A stretch of 64,000 nucleotides of DNA, taken from NCBI GenBank assembly GCA_026874595.1, contig CM049318.1, forward strand, positions 15,387,741 to 15,451,740, read 5' to 3'. This DNA comes from Sipunculus nudus (taxonomy: Eukaryota; Annelida; Sipuncula; Golfingiida; Sipunculidae). The translations under genes and the position numbers were made by a program. The notes under the pieces are model-generated. The model saw only the letters and a list, made by a program, of their open reading frames with translations, was not told the origin of the DNA and made no database searches. This document shows positions 45,421-57,800 of this stretch, in pieces; the first letter of the stretch is position 1; each line of letters begins with the position of its first letter.

Positions 45421-45620
45421 TAAACAACAGCATAAATCTAACGACTGCGGTGCTGGGGAATTCCGAGTAGAGTCCCTTCTTGTCTCAATCTAATTATAGC
45501 TGCCCTGATTCAGTTAATTATTAAAGAACTTGTCGGTCATGACGAACGATCATGATGCATAAATAAATGTTAATGTCACTGTCATAAAAACAAGTGTCTC
45601 TGTTGCAGAAGCCATATACT
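45421..45620 (+). repeat. Dispersed repeat, TAAATCTAACG family
   Basis: CATAAATCTAACG, GTGCTGGGGAATTCC, GTCCCTTCTTG, ATCTAATTATAG, TTCAGTTAATTATTAAAGAA and CATAAATAAATGTTAATGTC occur in order, closely matching 60,527-60,700. Confidence 0.7.
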
Positions 45621-45929
45621 TATATATTGATCATAATGCATCTTTTATTTTGATTACAATGGGTTTTATTGGATGTGTGAAATTAATTTACTTTTTTTCT
45701 GTTATTAATAAATAGTAACGTTGGATACCCTTCACACCGGTTTTCTAAAAGTGAGTATCGGTAAAAGGAATATTATCTTAGCTGGATGAATGTGCTGGTG
45801 TATGATGACTTTTGTCCTGTTGGATTAAGGCTATTATTGCAGCTGCAATAATTGGGCTCTACTTGTAAAATAAAGTATATGTCAGTATTTGTGTGTGGAT
45901 GGAAATAAATTGACACATGATACACATTA

Positions 45930-46005
45930 AGAGAGAGAGACAGAGAGAAACAGAGAGAGAGAGAAAGAGAGACAGACAGAGAAAGAGACGGACAGAAAAG
46001 GTGAG

Positions 46006-46041
<36 letters not shown>

Positions 46042-46125
46042 GAAGGGTTGAAGGAGCAAAGTGATGAGATGGAGAGGTAAAGGTTATTTTGTAAAGTTAG
46101 AAAGAGAGAGAGAGAGAAAGACTAA
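45930..46125. repeat. (GA)n and related purine microsatellites
   Basis: GA-rich runs occupy 45,930-46,040 and 46,102-46,120. A short (AT)n lies at 46,215-46,230. Confidence 0.9.
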
Positions 46126-46394
46126 CAGACAAACAGGCAGAAAGAGGGATAGTGCTCAATTCAAATACAAGCAGGCACCCCTAACACACCTAGAAACACA
46201 CACACACAAATACATATATATATATATATCTTTTAATGCAGACTCATGGTCCAAATACCTACATAGATATCGTATATGAGCAAATATAAACCCGAAAATA
46301 TACACACGTAATGTGTAATTTGAAAAAGCGCACCAAATCCTAAATATTGAAATTCTCCCTTTCGGCACCACATGGTGTCTTGTTCAGACATCAT

Positions 46395-46540
46395 TACAAC
46401 ATAAATCTGACACCAGTTATGATTTTAAATTTCCAAACAAAGCCCCTTGTTCAGTTCTTGCCATTATGGCAGGTCAGGATCAGGTATTAAAGTACTTGTT
46501 GACCCTGACGTGAGCTTATTACTAATATGATCAATATATA
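46395..46540 (+). repeat. Dispersed repeat, TAAATCTAACG family (divergent)
   Basis: ACAACATAAATCTGACACCA, then ATTTCCAAACAAAGCCCCTT, then TTAAAGTACTTGTTGACCCT and GACG follow the family order. The DNA from 46,540 to 47,060 has no gene I can support. Confidence 0.5.
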
Positions 46541-47065
46541 AACGTTACCGCCTTTACAGACGTTTCGCTCCGTTTACCCTCATCACGCAGCGGCTACACG
46601 CTGAAGTCGTCCATTATCTCCTCGGCTATAACCGCTGCTATGCATAGCCAGATTCTCTGGGTCCAACCACTAGGGTTAGCACAGAGCAAAGAATTGTAAT
46701 CAGACCGATGAGAGCATGGTATCGCATAGTACATCCAGCTGCTTATTTGAAATATGCGACACCTGCTCTCGTTGGTCTGATTCCAACCCCGTGTTTCTGA
46801 GCATTAAATAAAACTTGTTCCTGAGCGGAAGGACAAGGGCTAGAACAGGCCTAAGCTGCTATGTGGACTATGTATATCACTGCCGCATATGGATATCACC
46901 AATTCTTTTTATGAGTTTCCGCCGTAATTTCAGTCTGTGTTTCATTCTCTGCTAACCTTTCGACGCGACCATTGATTCGTTCAACCATGTAGACAGACCC
47001 TTGATATATGGTTATTTTTCCTGTCTTATATCTCTTGTCAGTCTTTGTTGGTCTATCTCTCTCTC

Positions 47066-47068
<3 letters not shown>

Positions 47069-47163
<95 letters not shown>
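47069..47163. repeat. (AT)n then (GA)n microsatellite
   Basis: Adjoining AT and GA runs. From 47,170 to 50,330 I see no supported gene. GGTCCAG/CTGGACC inverted blocks at 47,560-47,670 may be ends of a small element. Confidence 0.9.
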
Positions 47164-50100
47164 AAAAGAGAGAGAGAGACTAAGAGAGAGACTGAGAGAA
47201 AGAGGGATGAAACCTTAAACATATGGTTCTTTCTACAAGGCAAAATATAATCAGGTCCCGGTTTTTCTATTTTTCCGTCCTTTTGTCTGTTATCTGTCTT
47301 TTTTCTTCTCTCACTCTCTCTCTCTCACACGGGAACATAAAGAATAAGCAATTGATACACAGGACATACATACGCACAGATATCGATCTCATAGCTGCTT
47401 ATATTTGTACAAGTAGGCACGAGGCAAGCTGATGGCGGCAAATTTACCAATACTACTGGACGGTCGAAGGATAAAACACTCGGTTCTCTTGGCTTTCTAT
47501 TTGCCTGGATGGGTTATAAAAAGTGGTTTTGTAATCCATGTATAGATGTTCGGATCTGAGCGCTTAGACCGGTCCAGTCTACAATGTTTGGCTGGACCAG
47601 ACCGGTTTGTTATTACATAATACCGGACCTCTTATCCCCGAACCATACTGGGCTGGACCGTTCTATCTAATTGTTAAAGTTTAAAGCTAAACAGATGACT
47701 TAATGAATAAAGTTTCAACCTACAAATCTTGTTATGAACAATATGTAATTAATTTCTCAAAGAAGGACTGTTAACCTTCGTAAAACTCATTTAAAGTAAT
47801 GGTAACTGCAACAGTATAATTATATATATTATTTTCGATGTTCTCTGATTAACAGTAAGAGGTCATATGTTTATTTACTTATGACTTTAGTGACCTGTTA
47901 AACATTAGAATCATTGTCCCATGCTTTGTGACTCAATGTTGATGAATTTACTCTGTATCAAAGTATAATAAGTACAATTTCTATACATTCGCTCGTTCCG
48001 TATACATTGGGCGATTCTATTTTGCCTTTTACAGAGAGTAGATGTGTATATGTGTATACGTTTTTGTCGAGATGTTACAACTTACTACTTGATAAGGAAC
48101 GTATAATGCATTTTTTCTGCTAAACATAGTTGACTCTTATAGCACATGATATTTTTCTTTGTCACCGAGATAATTACTCAGTTATTCAAGAGCAGATCCA
48201 GGAAGGAACTTACATGGGAAAAGACTAAACCGAGGTATAAAATTTAGCCAGGCACCGTTGTATAAATTGTCATATTTAAAAAAGAAAATTACGGTCCCGG
48301 TGTTTCCAATTCAAACAGGGCAAACCATGTGCAAATATATTCATTGAAGCGGTTCTTATATAACATTCTACCGTTCCATGTGAAAACAAATCTTATTTCC
48401 AAGGATTCCTCGGGTCCTGAGTTAAGAATTTACTATGGTAAGCTGGGTGGTAAATTATTCCCGTTGGAATTTGTAAAAATGGATAATATGTTTCGTAAGT
48501 TGCAACAATTTTTTAAATGGTTGCGTTGCTAGCATCGATACTTTCCCAGAAATAAACATTATATAATGTTAAGGAAGTATAAGTATTGTTTGTTGATAGG
48601 TACATAGGACTGCCTCTGAACAAATCTAAACATATTATCATGGATGCCATTGTAAAATGAGCCTTCTGTTTTAAAACAGGAGTTACAAAATGTGAACATT
48701 AAGGATACCACCAATAAGGACATGTCTCTCTTTGTTTGTTTGATTTTCTCTGCATTTGTCTTTTTTTATGGAATGTTAAATGTACAAACATCTCTGTCAA
48801 ACACAATCAAATTATAAACTTTTTTTATGGTAAGGCCATACAAAAAATGCCGATTGTTCTAGGGTATCGCAGCTCAAATTTCGTGGGTTATTTTTTTTTT
48901 TTTTTTTTTTTTGCAAATGAAGATCAGGTCCTTATTTGTGTTATGACATATTTTTTCCCTAAAAGAGTTCAAAAAGGTTTGGAAAATGCGTTTGAGCTGA
49001 TCATTAACACCTATTCGATAAATGAAGCATATTACTTTTCTACTTCTAGGCCTGCTGGCAAAATTCCAGCATTGTATCTCGTCCGGTAGAAAAAAGGACG
49101 AAATCGCCTGCTCGCACCATAAATTTTGTTCCAAGAGTTCATAGAATAATAATGTTTTTGTGTGACCTAAATTCTCTCAGTTGAATTTCGCTTTTTTTAA
49201 GTTAGAAAAAAAAGGAATTAAATTTCATGCCTTTCTTAGCTGAGCTAGAGGAGTCATAGCAGGTGCTCTGGCTATAGGGTTGTGGGTCAGCGCAATGAGC
49301 ACTCCTACAACAACGTTAAAGATTAAGTGAAACAAATCTCTTAATGGGCAAAAATTAAATAGAATATTTGAAACGAAGTGTTGTCACCAGTTCTTTTTCC
49401 CTCTTTTGGGTATTATTTTACAATTAACGTAAAGTATGTGAACATGTTCAATGACCTCTGATGGATTTCAAGTTTCTATTTGTCTGTCCGTCAGTCCTTA
49501 TAAATCTAAATATTAGCAGCTATCCTTGACACGTTATGGGGGAATTGTATAATCAAACGAGTTTGCAAAATAACAGTATTATATTGAAATAATAGCTCCG
49601 TCATGTAATTTTTCTCATATTTTCTAAAAGATGTATATATATATATGATCAGAACTTCCATATTCACACAGAGGTTAAAAAAACGTTTATCGATGATTGA
49701 TCAGAAATTACAACTGATTCCAAAAACTTCTAAAAGTAATTAATTATCGATGATCGGTTGCTGAAATGCTGCCGATGATCGATTATGATCACGGAGGCGA
49801 CTCACAACACTAATGTTCAGGTCAGTTTGCGTAAGTGTTGTATTTTGTTGAATGTCATCTATCTTCCCGTGTAGTAGATAAGTATAAGTCATTTTGGTTA
49901 TTCCATAGTGATTTTGACTTGATTCAATTTTCATCTGACGGCTTTATATCATGACTGTTACAAATGTTTAAGTATTTCAAAAGAAAACCCGAGTTCGACT
50001 GACTGTCTGAGCAGTGATAGCCCTCCGAGTGCCTCAGTAGGTAAGATCTGATATACTTGCCCTGGGAGCCCCCTAGGCGTAAATTTTGAAGCCTTTTTAG

Positions 50101-50408
50101 ATGCGGATGCCACCAAGCCGAGCAAGAAGCTATTCCTGCCAACAGCGTACCCAGGCGATCTGAAGAGTCGTTAGAGGAGCACAGATAACAACAGCACCCA
50201 CAGGCACAACGCCCAAAAGCCCGAACAACCGACAGTACAGTCCATGTCCGTCAGAACCCGCCGATATGAATCGCTGTCATCGTCATCAGTGAAAAATTAA
50301 ATAACGAAAAACATTGAGTTCATGGAACTGCAAATTTAACCTCCCTCTCTCTCTCTTTCTCTCTCTCACGTTTATAAAGTATCTGGAGACAAAATATAAG
50401 TGAACGCT

Positions 50409-50414
50409 TTTATT
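50409..50414 (-). terminator. Predicted polyadenylation signal AATAAA, Cys-rich gene 2
   Basis: AATAAA lies about 55 nt past the stop and is followed by AGCGTTCACTTATATTTTGT, which aligns with gene 1's 3' end. Confidence 0.7.
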
Positions 50415-50467
50415 TCTTTTTTACCTCTACATGAGAGCGTAAGTTCAAGTATATAAATTCACAGTGT

Positions 50468-50669
50468 TCATTCCTTCAATGGTGTACAGAGGCAGTTTGA
50501 TTCATAACAGAAATACTGCGGCACGAAGCACCAACCGGATCTGAGGCATTTCGCTCCACGTCGCCAGCAGTGACAGCAGGAGGCATGAAAGATCAGCATG
50601 TGAATCCGGCATTGTTTCCTCTGAACACATTTACATCCACTTAAATGATCGCACACGCTTCCGGGTTTT
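50468..50669 (-). CDS. Gene 2 exon 5 (12-Cys module, stop)
   Basis: The acceptor is TGTTTTAAG, and TGA lies at 50,468-50,470. Blocks MLIFH, SCCHCWRRGAKC, RSGWC, QYFCYE and CLC match gene 1, and the protein ends soon after CLC. Confidence 0.86.
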
Positions 50670-53600
50670 CTTAAAACAAGAAATACAACATGCAGTCACA
50701 ACGCATTGGTATATTATAACTAAGTATCCTGTCACTACATGCATTAATTCAGCCTTCATATCTAACTGCTTTTTAAAATGGATATATAACGGAAGAAGAG
50801 AAAAACCTTTCAGGTAAGATATTTCTGAACGTATGTGCGGATATGGAAATATTTAATACTGACTTTTTAGGGAAAAGGTGTATATCAAAGAGCAGATTTT
50901 TTTTAGCAGTTACTGAATCACTGCTGCTTTGAGATAAGTGTCCATTACGTATATATTTCCTTTAGTTTGGAGAGCATGCAGATTTGGATCATATACTGAT
51001 TCAGTGTTTTTATAAAATGGACAAACTGCTATGCAGTTAAGTGAAATCCTTAATCAAGCTTTGACAGCAGATTTCGAGCGTACAATGAAGGCCATCCTTT
51101 TACTAATTATCCTGGAATTAACAGTTGGTTATCGCTGACAATCAGTGCTGAAATCATATTGTTCTGATTGATATAGGAACACCTACATTAGAGATCTACT
51201 TTAACTGCTAAATAAGAAATTAAAGATTTAAAATGTAATCTTTAAGCATTCTTGACCGGATAATGCTATATTTTCGGGAAATTAACCTACATATGAAGGA
51301 AATCCAGTGCGAGGAGAGGGGTACATTGACCGTTTAAAAAATTGTGACAAGTGACTTGATGAATAGGATGTCAAATCCCATTCTTAATTGTATTCTAAAT
51401 GAGGGCTTTATTTAGAGTTTGATTTTATCCTCCTATTGGTGTCGGGAGCTGGTGAGACGTAATGACTATGACTTGGGGCCCACAATTAGTTATGTGCCTG
51501 AAAGGGCGTCTATTTAATTAATTATATTACTGTCACTGGCTTACATATAATGGGCATCAAACTATGAACAAGTGATCGGAAAATTTAAAAGAAAATGTCG
51601 AAAAATGAAGCCCTAATACATTTATACATTTTAATAAAGATGACCTGTTCGCTGTACTTCCTTGAGGCATTTAGTTGCATTTATGGGATATTGATTCACA
51701 AGTTTTTAGGGAAAAGGGCAAAATATACGATGCCCCGCGCCACAGACAAACACACACACACTTTTGGTTAAGAGCATGTAAGTAATCCTGAAAGAAACTG
51801 TTGATTCTTGAAATTTGGATCTCCTTGCATTGATTTTAGTTACTAAGATAATAATATTTATATATAATCATACAGTTTCTAAAATAGGCCAGCCTGTAAG
51901 TATTAATATATGGCAGAACTGGAAGTGTGGTTGGAGAGCTGCCCACTCTCCAAACACCCCCCCCCCCCCAACTCGCACTCCGGATCAAGCAGTGGCCAAT
52001 ACATTTTTGGCAGCTTTAACAATATTTTTGTATAACGCTTGGAAAACATAAAAAAAATCTTGTTTATGAGCTTATGTGATTCTTCTTCTTATTATTTATT
52101 CTGCTTTTATATCTACATTTCTGAATGTTACCTTGATGTGTTTGATCCGTTATTTTAACTTTCTCGACTTGCTCAGACATTATTATCATTATTATTATAT
52201 TATATTTTATTATTATTATATTTTATTTTTATCAATATTATTATTATTATTATTTTTATTAGAAGTAGAAGTAGAAGTAGTGATAACAGTTGTATTAAAT
52301 TGATACCTGTAGTGAAGTATATAGCAGATTATTTTTTGTGGTGAACTGATGAGCCATGAACAAAGGGAGAATAAGTAGTATGGGACTAGATCTTGATCGA
52401 GATGTTGGTCTGGGATTTTTTTTTGTATTTTTTTCTATGAATCCACACAAAATCTAAATTGTTTAGATCTAAAGCATAATTAAAATATTTACATCACACT
52501 TAATTAGTATTTTAACCCATTTAATTTTGTTCACAAAAGCTCTCTTTCTTTTTCTCTCTTTCTGTTTGTATGTTTATCTTTCTGACTCTCTTTGTCTCAT
52601 ATTCTCTCTGTGATGCGCTCATTCTGTATACATCCGTTAATGTTAAATGATGTGAGAATAAACAAAAATAAAACATTAAATAATGAATTTAAACACGTAC
52701 GAGCATATGATGCGGTTGATGGGAGGATACACATGCGCCCAGAGGTCGCCGCTACAGGTGCCGCATTTGTACCACTTCGCTGGACGCAGCCCTATCACCG
52801 GACAGTCCCTTTTGCAGCTAAAACATATTTGAGAGTACCATTCATTATAATTTTAAATTGAATTTGACTTCTATCAATCCATATGAAAGTATCCTTTTAT
52901 TATATCTCCTGGAATCTGCAATATATATGAAATACTGAATTTCCTTGATCAGACGCCCGGGCATTTATTTTTTTTCACACCCTGCTTTGGCCCGGCGTCT
53001 TAACAAGGCCGGCCTCTATTTTAGATCGGCGTTAATTATAAGCATACATTATCAGGCTCGTCAGATAAAACTAAAAAAAGAACACGTTTTGAACACACGC
53101 GCAAACCTCCACAATCACGCACTATCATAAAAATATACCGGGAATAACAGCGACAGATTGCCGTTGTCCACACGAATCTGTCCGCGAGCCTCTCGAAACC
53201 AGGTACGCCGGTGTTTCATGTGGCTGCTTCATTTATTTTACACCGCGTGCAGTTGGTAACATTGTTTCCCCTTTTGATCACGGGTTGGCTCTTCCATTAA
53301 CTGTGAACCACGTAAAACTGGTACCAATGGTTCCATCGAAATATGAGGGTTTGTACTTATAACGCGTAGCGAAATTCATTTCATGGCAACTTCCTCCCGT
53401 CTTTTAACATGATGAAAGAAATTCAAGCGTTTCTAACCTGGTATATACTGAAAATGGGAGTGGCTCTTCCATTCACTGTACACCGCATACAACTGGTAAT
53501 ATTGGTTCCATTATTCCCAAATACGGGGAATTGGTAAGTATAACGGCACTGCGTAATTCGTTTTCAAGAGGTAGACTTTTCAGTAAGGTGACCGTACCAA

Positions 53601-54790
53601 GTTTTACCGCTTGACACAAGCGTAGCGAATTGTTAAGCGTTATTAGTTTTGCGTTTATTAGGATCGGTGATCGGCTTTAATCATAATGGACGAATAGGGA
53701 ATTTTGGAAAGATTTATAGAGAATTTAAACATATTAAACTATCAACAAAAACATAAACCGAAATTTAAACAACTGATTCCGGTCAATTAAACCGATAAAT
53801 GCACCAGTTATAGTGACGGGAAAAGACATCTGGCAGCAAACATGGAAAATACTCCCTGAACAAGACCGGCGTCTATTTAAGGCCGGCATTTATTTAATGA
53901 GACATTGTTTTACCTAGGCGACTAAATAAGGCAGGCGACTATTATTTAAGGCGCGGTGTCTGACCAAGGAAATACGGTACAAAAAAAAGATTGAATAGTA
54001 TGCTTCATTTAATTAGAATCGTGTTTATCATTGTCTGTTGTTCTTAGGTTGAAATTTTATAATGAATTACTGAAATAGAAAAACATGGATGTTATTGATA
54101 AATATAATGTAATGGTTTTCATGTTACGACTGTCTTGATCATTCCTTCTTATTCGGCTGGAAAAGAGGGCATCTGAATATCATATTATATTGTGTCTCAG
54201 ACCTGTATTAACAGAAAATGTAGCTGTTGTCGAAACGAACTTTTTTTGGCTGAAGATATATGTATTTAATTTAGAGTGGACAACATCAATTACCATGCAT
54301 TAAGGTATATGTGCTTGTATGAGAAAGACAAGGAAACGTAACTTCGGGAAAGGTTTTAAGGAAGAAAATGAAAAGTACCGACAAAATACACGAATGGTGC
54401 ATTCACAATATGTGATTAGCATCTCCAAGAAGGTATATACTATAGGGCTTGCTGCAAACTGGCAAAATTGCAGCTTTGCAGCATCGATTGGAGCAAATCC
54501 CTCAGGCGGTTAATGTCATTTCAGTTTGTATAAACTTATAAATAGTGCACCTGACAGAGGTAAACAGGAAGCTGGTAACGAACATTAATATATATACATA
54601 TATTATATATACAAATATATTTATAAAAAATAGAAAGATCCCGATAGAAGAGTTATTACCTGTAATAGTTTTTTTTTAATTTCCCTTGACAGGAAAATTT
54701 TATATATTTGTAATTTTAACACCTCGTGTTGTTGCTAGTTGAACGAAATGTCAATATATTTGTTAGACATTTGGATGTCTTGAGTTTACA

Positions 54791-54857
<67 letters not shown>

Positions 54858-57800
54858 CCATGTGTTTTTTTAGATCTACATCACTCATAGTCTGTTACTT
54901 GTCTGCTATTTTGAATCAAAGCAACTAAGCAGTACTCTTTTATTAAGATGAATGGTTACTTTCAGTTTCTCTTATGAAAAGCTTGAGGTGCTACATTGAA
55001 AGGGTATATGTAGTTTTGGGGATAAAAAAAATCCTTTGTTCGGCATACAGTCAGTTAAAGTATAGACACGAAGTAGCTGAAACAAAATTCCTGCTGCCAT
55101 ACTTTTAGGGCGGTCCCAGAACACACTCCGAATAATGCTAGAAGGTTACGCTATCATTCGAAAAGGAAAAATTGAATCTCCACAAAATTGTTTCCAAGGA
55201 AAATAAATGAAGAATTTCTGACATTTTATGACAGGATATGGACAGTGTTTCCTTAAGGGCAGATATGAAATTCTCATAATAAACCATGTGACTGCAACAT
55301 CTTACATGAATTACTCACATTATAAGGGTCAGGTCTTTTTTATAGGTTCTTCTCTCTCGGTACATTCATGTTATCGTGTTAACATCTATTGGATTTTTAG
55401 AAGATCAGTTTCAGCATACACAGCTATGCTGAACTTTGAAACTAATTCAACATAAAGATTCATGTGTATCTATTAGGAAGGCAGCTTACACTGGAGTATG
55501 ATCAGGTGGCACGGTTCCGCCAGTAAGCTGAGCGTACATCTTCTTTGCTTTTGTAATTGCCTTCTTCCTGAAAAAAAATATATAAAAACAAATAAGTATC
55601 CACGGATCAGAATCGTTGTAATCTTGCGTAATGGACATTTATCATTTATTGGAATTAAAGGGTAATGTATGTCAAAGATCACAAAGAACGGTCTGGAAGA
55701 ACTCCATTTCCAATTATTCTAATCAATTTCCTGAGTCGATAATTAGAAATCGGGTATGTTATCATAGTGTATTTATTTGGTCGATGACTGAGGCTTGATT
55801 TGATTGAATTGAACAAACTAAAGCTGACGTCATTATACTAATATTAAATCGAGGTAGAGAGGAAGACTGGCTCTTAAATCGAAATCTAATATTCGTAACA
55901 CTATCTGAAATTGTTCTCTTTTTTTTCTATTACACTATTTATCATTCTATGTCCAAATCACTGAATGTGAATATTTCATGGCCAGGATCATGAATATGTA
56001 CAATTTCACTGAGTTTACCCTGGTATCAGTACTCTTGTTGAATGAGTGAAAACAATATTAGAGCAGACTTCTTTAATAAAACATACTTATTCACATAACA
56101 TATTTATATTTTTTGATAAGTGTAGAAATATACCAGATATCTGTATATTTTAGTTGAGAAAAAAATATTCAAGTCTCCTTTCTATAATTATTTTATGGAT
56201 TGTGTCATAGAATGTAAACATTCTATGACTTGATTAACCCATGGAATGTACACATTCTATAGCCTTGGTCCATAGAATGTACATATTCCATGGTTTGGCC
56301 TTGGAATGTATACATTCTTCGCATGGTTTGGTCAGAGAATGTATAGGCTAAAAACTATACGACATATATATTAGTATAGTGAATCAGCCGTGTAATTTGT
56401 TTAACCTAGCTCATTTATTTTAACGGTTACTAAATATATATGATAAGTCTCCCCATCGTGTGAACGTAAAGATCTATTACTGTTATATATCATGTGGAAT
56501 ATATATTAAAAAAGGAAGCTTTCTATGGGCAAATATTGTAAACAGGGATGACATAATGACTCTTGATCAATCAAAGAACTGATATCAGACGTTTCGCAGG
56601 GACAAGCTTATTCGAAATAAATAAATGTTTTGACACCATCGATCAATGATACTCTTAAAGGTGGAGACAAGGTATCATCGGCGTTAATTGATGATACCAT
56701 TATATATTAACCAGGTGATCATCTTAATAACAATAGATTTCACTAAGGAGTCATTGATGCTAACTATTTCGAAAAATGATGAAAAAAACTTGAGTGTTCG
56801 GGCCGAAGTAACTTCTGACCATCAAACCTAATCAGTAGGATGTAAGTATTACACTGCTTAAACACCATCTAAACAGGGTATGTACCCGGCACAAGAAACG
56901 AGACAACTAATTTGATTGATTTGATTATTGTTGTCTTGCCTGCAATGCTAAACGTTCTACAAAACATTGCCCCAGACATCCACATAAAACGGGTGTACGC
57001 AAGTAGTTTTTTGGTTCGATTGACTTATTCATTATATAAGCGGAATCGTGGTCTGTGAATGCGTGGTCATGTCACATCATGGTAGTTTGAAGATACAGTA
57101 GTTGTTTTTGAGGCCGTCAGCGTCCAGTTCTGGTCAGCGTGGTACCATGAAAGTCTGCCTCACGGATTGTTGGATAGAACCATTAGGAATTCCTGACAAA
57201 TTAGGTGATCAGTCTATGTAAATGAACCTCTCTCCTGCATAAGCAGCTCACTTTCGAAGATAGACCCTCATTTTCATAAACACCCTTCCCGTCATACATC
57301 GCAGTGTTTACAGCCATGTCAGATTGTATATGCTGATACCACCGGAAGATACTAAGAGTCGGATTGATAAGAAGCAATATCTTATTTTATTTACCGTTAT
57401 TGCCCAGTCTTTTGGACATACTGGTAAATCGGCAATAATTTTTGGGCCCAATGACATCTATGCCTGTGTATTATTGATAATATGTATGGTGTCTTTATGG
57501 CAAAACGTATATGAACATTTTGTCTAACTATCCTTGAAGTAAACTCTCACTGTACCACCCTGTAGCGCTTGCACTCCCGATGGTGTCAAGCGGTACAACT
57601 GTAGCTAGTTAAAATCTTGAACTTACATATCGGCGGGGAAGTCATTGTTGCACTGAAGGCATGTTCGCGCGGTGCAGTTGCTGAAACCAGGACTTGAATT
57701 CTCCTTCGTGATAGGTATGCTCTTCATCTGTGCAGCACAAACTGCCACCAAGCAGGCAAACAATACCACTACCTATAAACAAATGACACACATCATTATT

